Notes under the pieces: model-generated | Seen by the model: the letters and a program-made list of their open reading frames with translations, nothing else | What the model was told of the DNA's origin: nothing | Database searches by the model: none | Made by a program: the position numbers and the translations under genes | In this document: positions 63,350-64,000 of the stretch, in pieces | Position numbering within the stretch: position 1 is the first letter of the stretch | Layout of the letters: the number at the start of each line of letters is the position of its first letter | Origin: Charina bottae | Taxonomy: Eukaryota; Chordata; Lepidosauria; Squamata; Charinaidae | Assembly (NCBI GenBank): GCA_023362775.1 | Contig: JALMGJ010000011.1 | Coordinates: 19,580,001 to 19,644,000 of the forward strand | DNA: 64,000 nt | Direction: 5' to 3'

Positions 63350-63570
63350 GGTAAAGGGGTTAAAGTGGCTGGATTCGAAGCCGGGAGACTCGAGTTCTAG
63401 TCCTGCCCTGGCTACAAAGCCAGCTGGGTGACTTTGGGCCAGATTCTCCCTCAGCCCAAGGAGAAAGGTAGCGGCAAGCCGCTTCTGAAAATGTTATCAA
63501 GAAAACTGTATGGATTTGTTCCTGTGGTCACCAGGAATTAGGATTGACTGAATGGACCTCCACCACCACA
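63350..63570 (+). mobile_element. tRNA-derived SINE, diverged
   Basis: It shares 'gagttctagtcctgccc', 'ccagctgggtgactttgggcc' and a tail resembling the 10632 copy. The head is partly eroded. Confidence 0.7.
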
Positions 63571-63678
63571 TTTGTACATAGATTATATTTTCTTTGAAAT
63601 GTCTCAATCGTAATTGTCCTTCATGTTCTCTTTTGTTCCAAGGTCAAGCATCTTGTCAGGACCGTCCCATCCAAAGCC

Positions 63679-63895
63679 ATGTCCATGGGCTGCATTTACA
63701 CACGGCTGAATCGTCTTCTCCAGCCACCCCGCTTGATGCTTTTCCACCATCCCAGTTGCGGCATCCACGCTTCCAGTGCCACACTTGCTGGACATAACAA
63801 GTGGTCCAAAGTCAAAAATGTTAAGGGTCCTAAAGATAATGCACGTTCCTTGGTCTTCCAAAAACTTGTCATGATGATCCGCTTTGCTGTAAAGG
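63679..63895 (+). CDS. TACO1: TACO1, first coding exon (partial gene, cut by the window)
   Basis: The exon runs from the acceptor at 63643 to the donor AAGG|gtatgg at 63895/63896. The ATG at 63679 gives MSMGCIYTRLNRLLQPP, basic and Ser/Leu-rich like a mitochondrial targeting peptide. The conserved YebC/TACO1 start 'AGHNKWSKVKNVKGPKDNAR' follows, then 'FQKLVMMIRFAVK'. TACO1 promotes translation of mitochondrial COX1. The next residues in the family (EGG...) would come from exon 2, outside the window, and the phase-1 donor fits that. A second ATG at 63685 is possible. Reading through the donor gives unrelated sequence, so the splice is real. About three quarters of the protein lies beyond the window. 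Confidence 0.92.
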
Positions 63896-63896
63896 G

Positions 63897-64000
63897 TATG
63901 GCCGCAATGTTTCACTGGCTTTTTTATAATGGAAGTAGAGACTTCTAAGGAGTTTGACTACGGTGGCTAAGCCATAATTAGAGTTGAGGCAGGTTTCCTC
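63897..64000 (+). other. TACO1: TACO1 intron, start
   Basis: Noncoding after the donor. No feature seen. Confidence 0.6.

Overview
The window is nuclear DNA of a vertebrate, almost certainly a squamate reptile (lizard or snake). Two things support this. The genes have vertebrate exon-intron structure with GT-AG introns. The repeats are a squamate-type mix: BovB and L2/CR1-like LINEs, a Sauria-type SINE with a BovB-like tail, other tRNA-derived SINEs, a Penelope-like element, and many small hAT-like and Tigger-like DNA elements. No prokaryotic gene, operon or CRISPR array is present.

Layout. (1) 1-1440: SINE and LINE debris and a hAT-like element. (2) 2560-16040, plus strand: CORO1A (coronin-1A), all ten coding exons readable, 461 residues. 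(3) 19500-23400, minus strand: BOLA2, three coding exons, 91 residues. (4) 24650-27064, plus strand: SLX1, six coding exons, 268 residues. CORO1A-BOLA2-SLX1 is the order known from mammals (human 16p11.2). (5) 27.1-31 kb: intergenic, little recognised. (6) 31.05-33.15 kb: a long but frameshifted L2/CR1-like LINE. (7) 33.2-36.9 kb, minus strand: a SCAN/Gag-capsid plus three C2H2 fingers gene, 471 residues. (8) 37-46 kb: repeats and two GC-rich blocks. (9) 46.9-52.1 kb, minus strand: a SCAN-KRAB-C2H2 gene with six fingers, 808 residues. (10) 53-61.3 kb: SINEs, a Penelope-like element with GIY-YIG endonuclease, a degenerate BovB and a large Tigger-like element. (11) 62.4-64 kb, plus strand: promoter and first coding exon of TACO1, cut by the window edge.

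The genes do unrelated jobs: actin regulation in leukocytes (CORO1A), Fe-S cluster handling (BOLA2), Holliday-junction and flap nuclease (SLX1), transcriptional regulation (two SCAN zinc-finger proteins) and mitochondrial COX1 translation (TACO1). Most other DNA is transposon-derived. The best second-look items are: the two SCAN genes, whose SCAN domain lies inside a longer Gag-capsid-like region; the Penelope-like element with repeated 3' ends and a hammerhead-like fold; a hAT-like family present six times, each copy with a perfect 8-bp target duplication; and SINEs sharing a 23-nt tail identity with a BovB in the same window. All calls come from reading the sequence. No database search was run.
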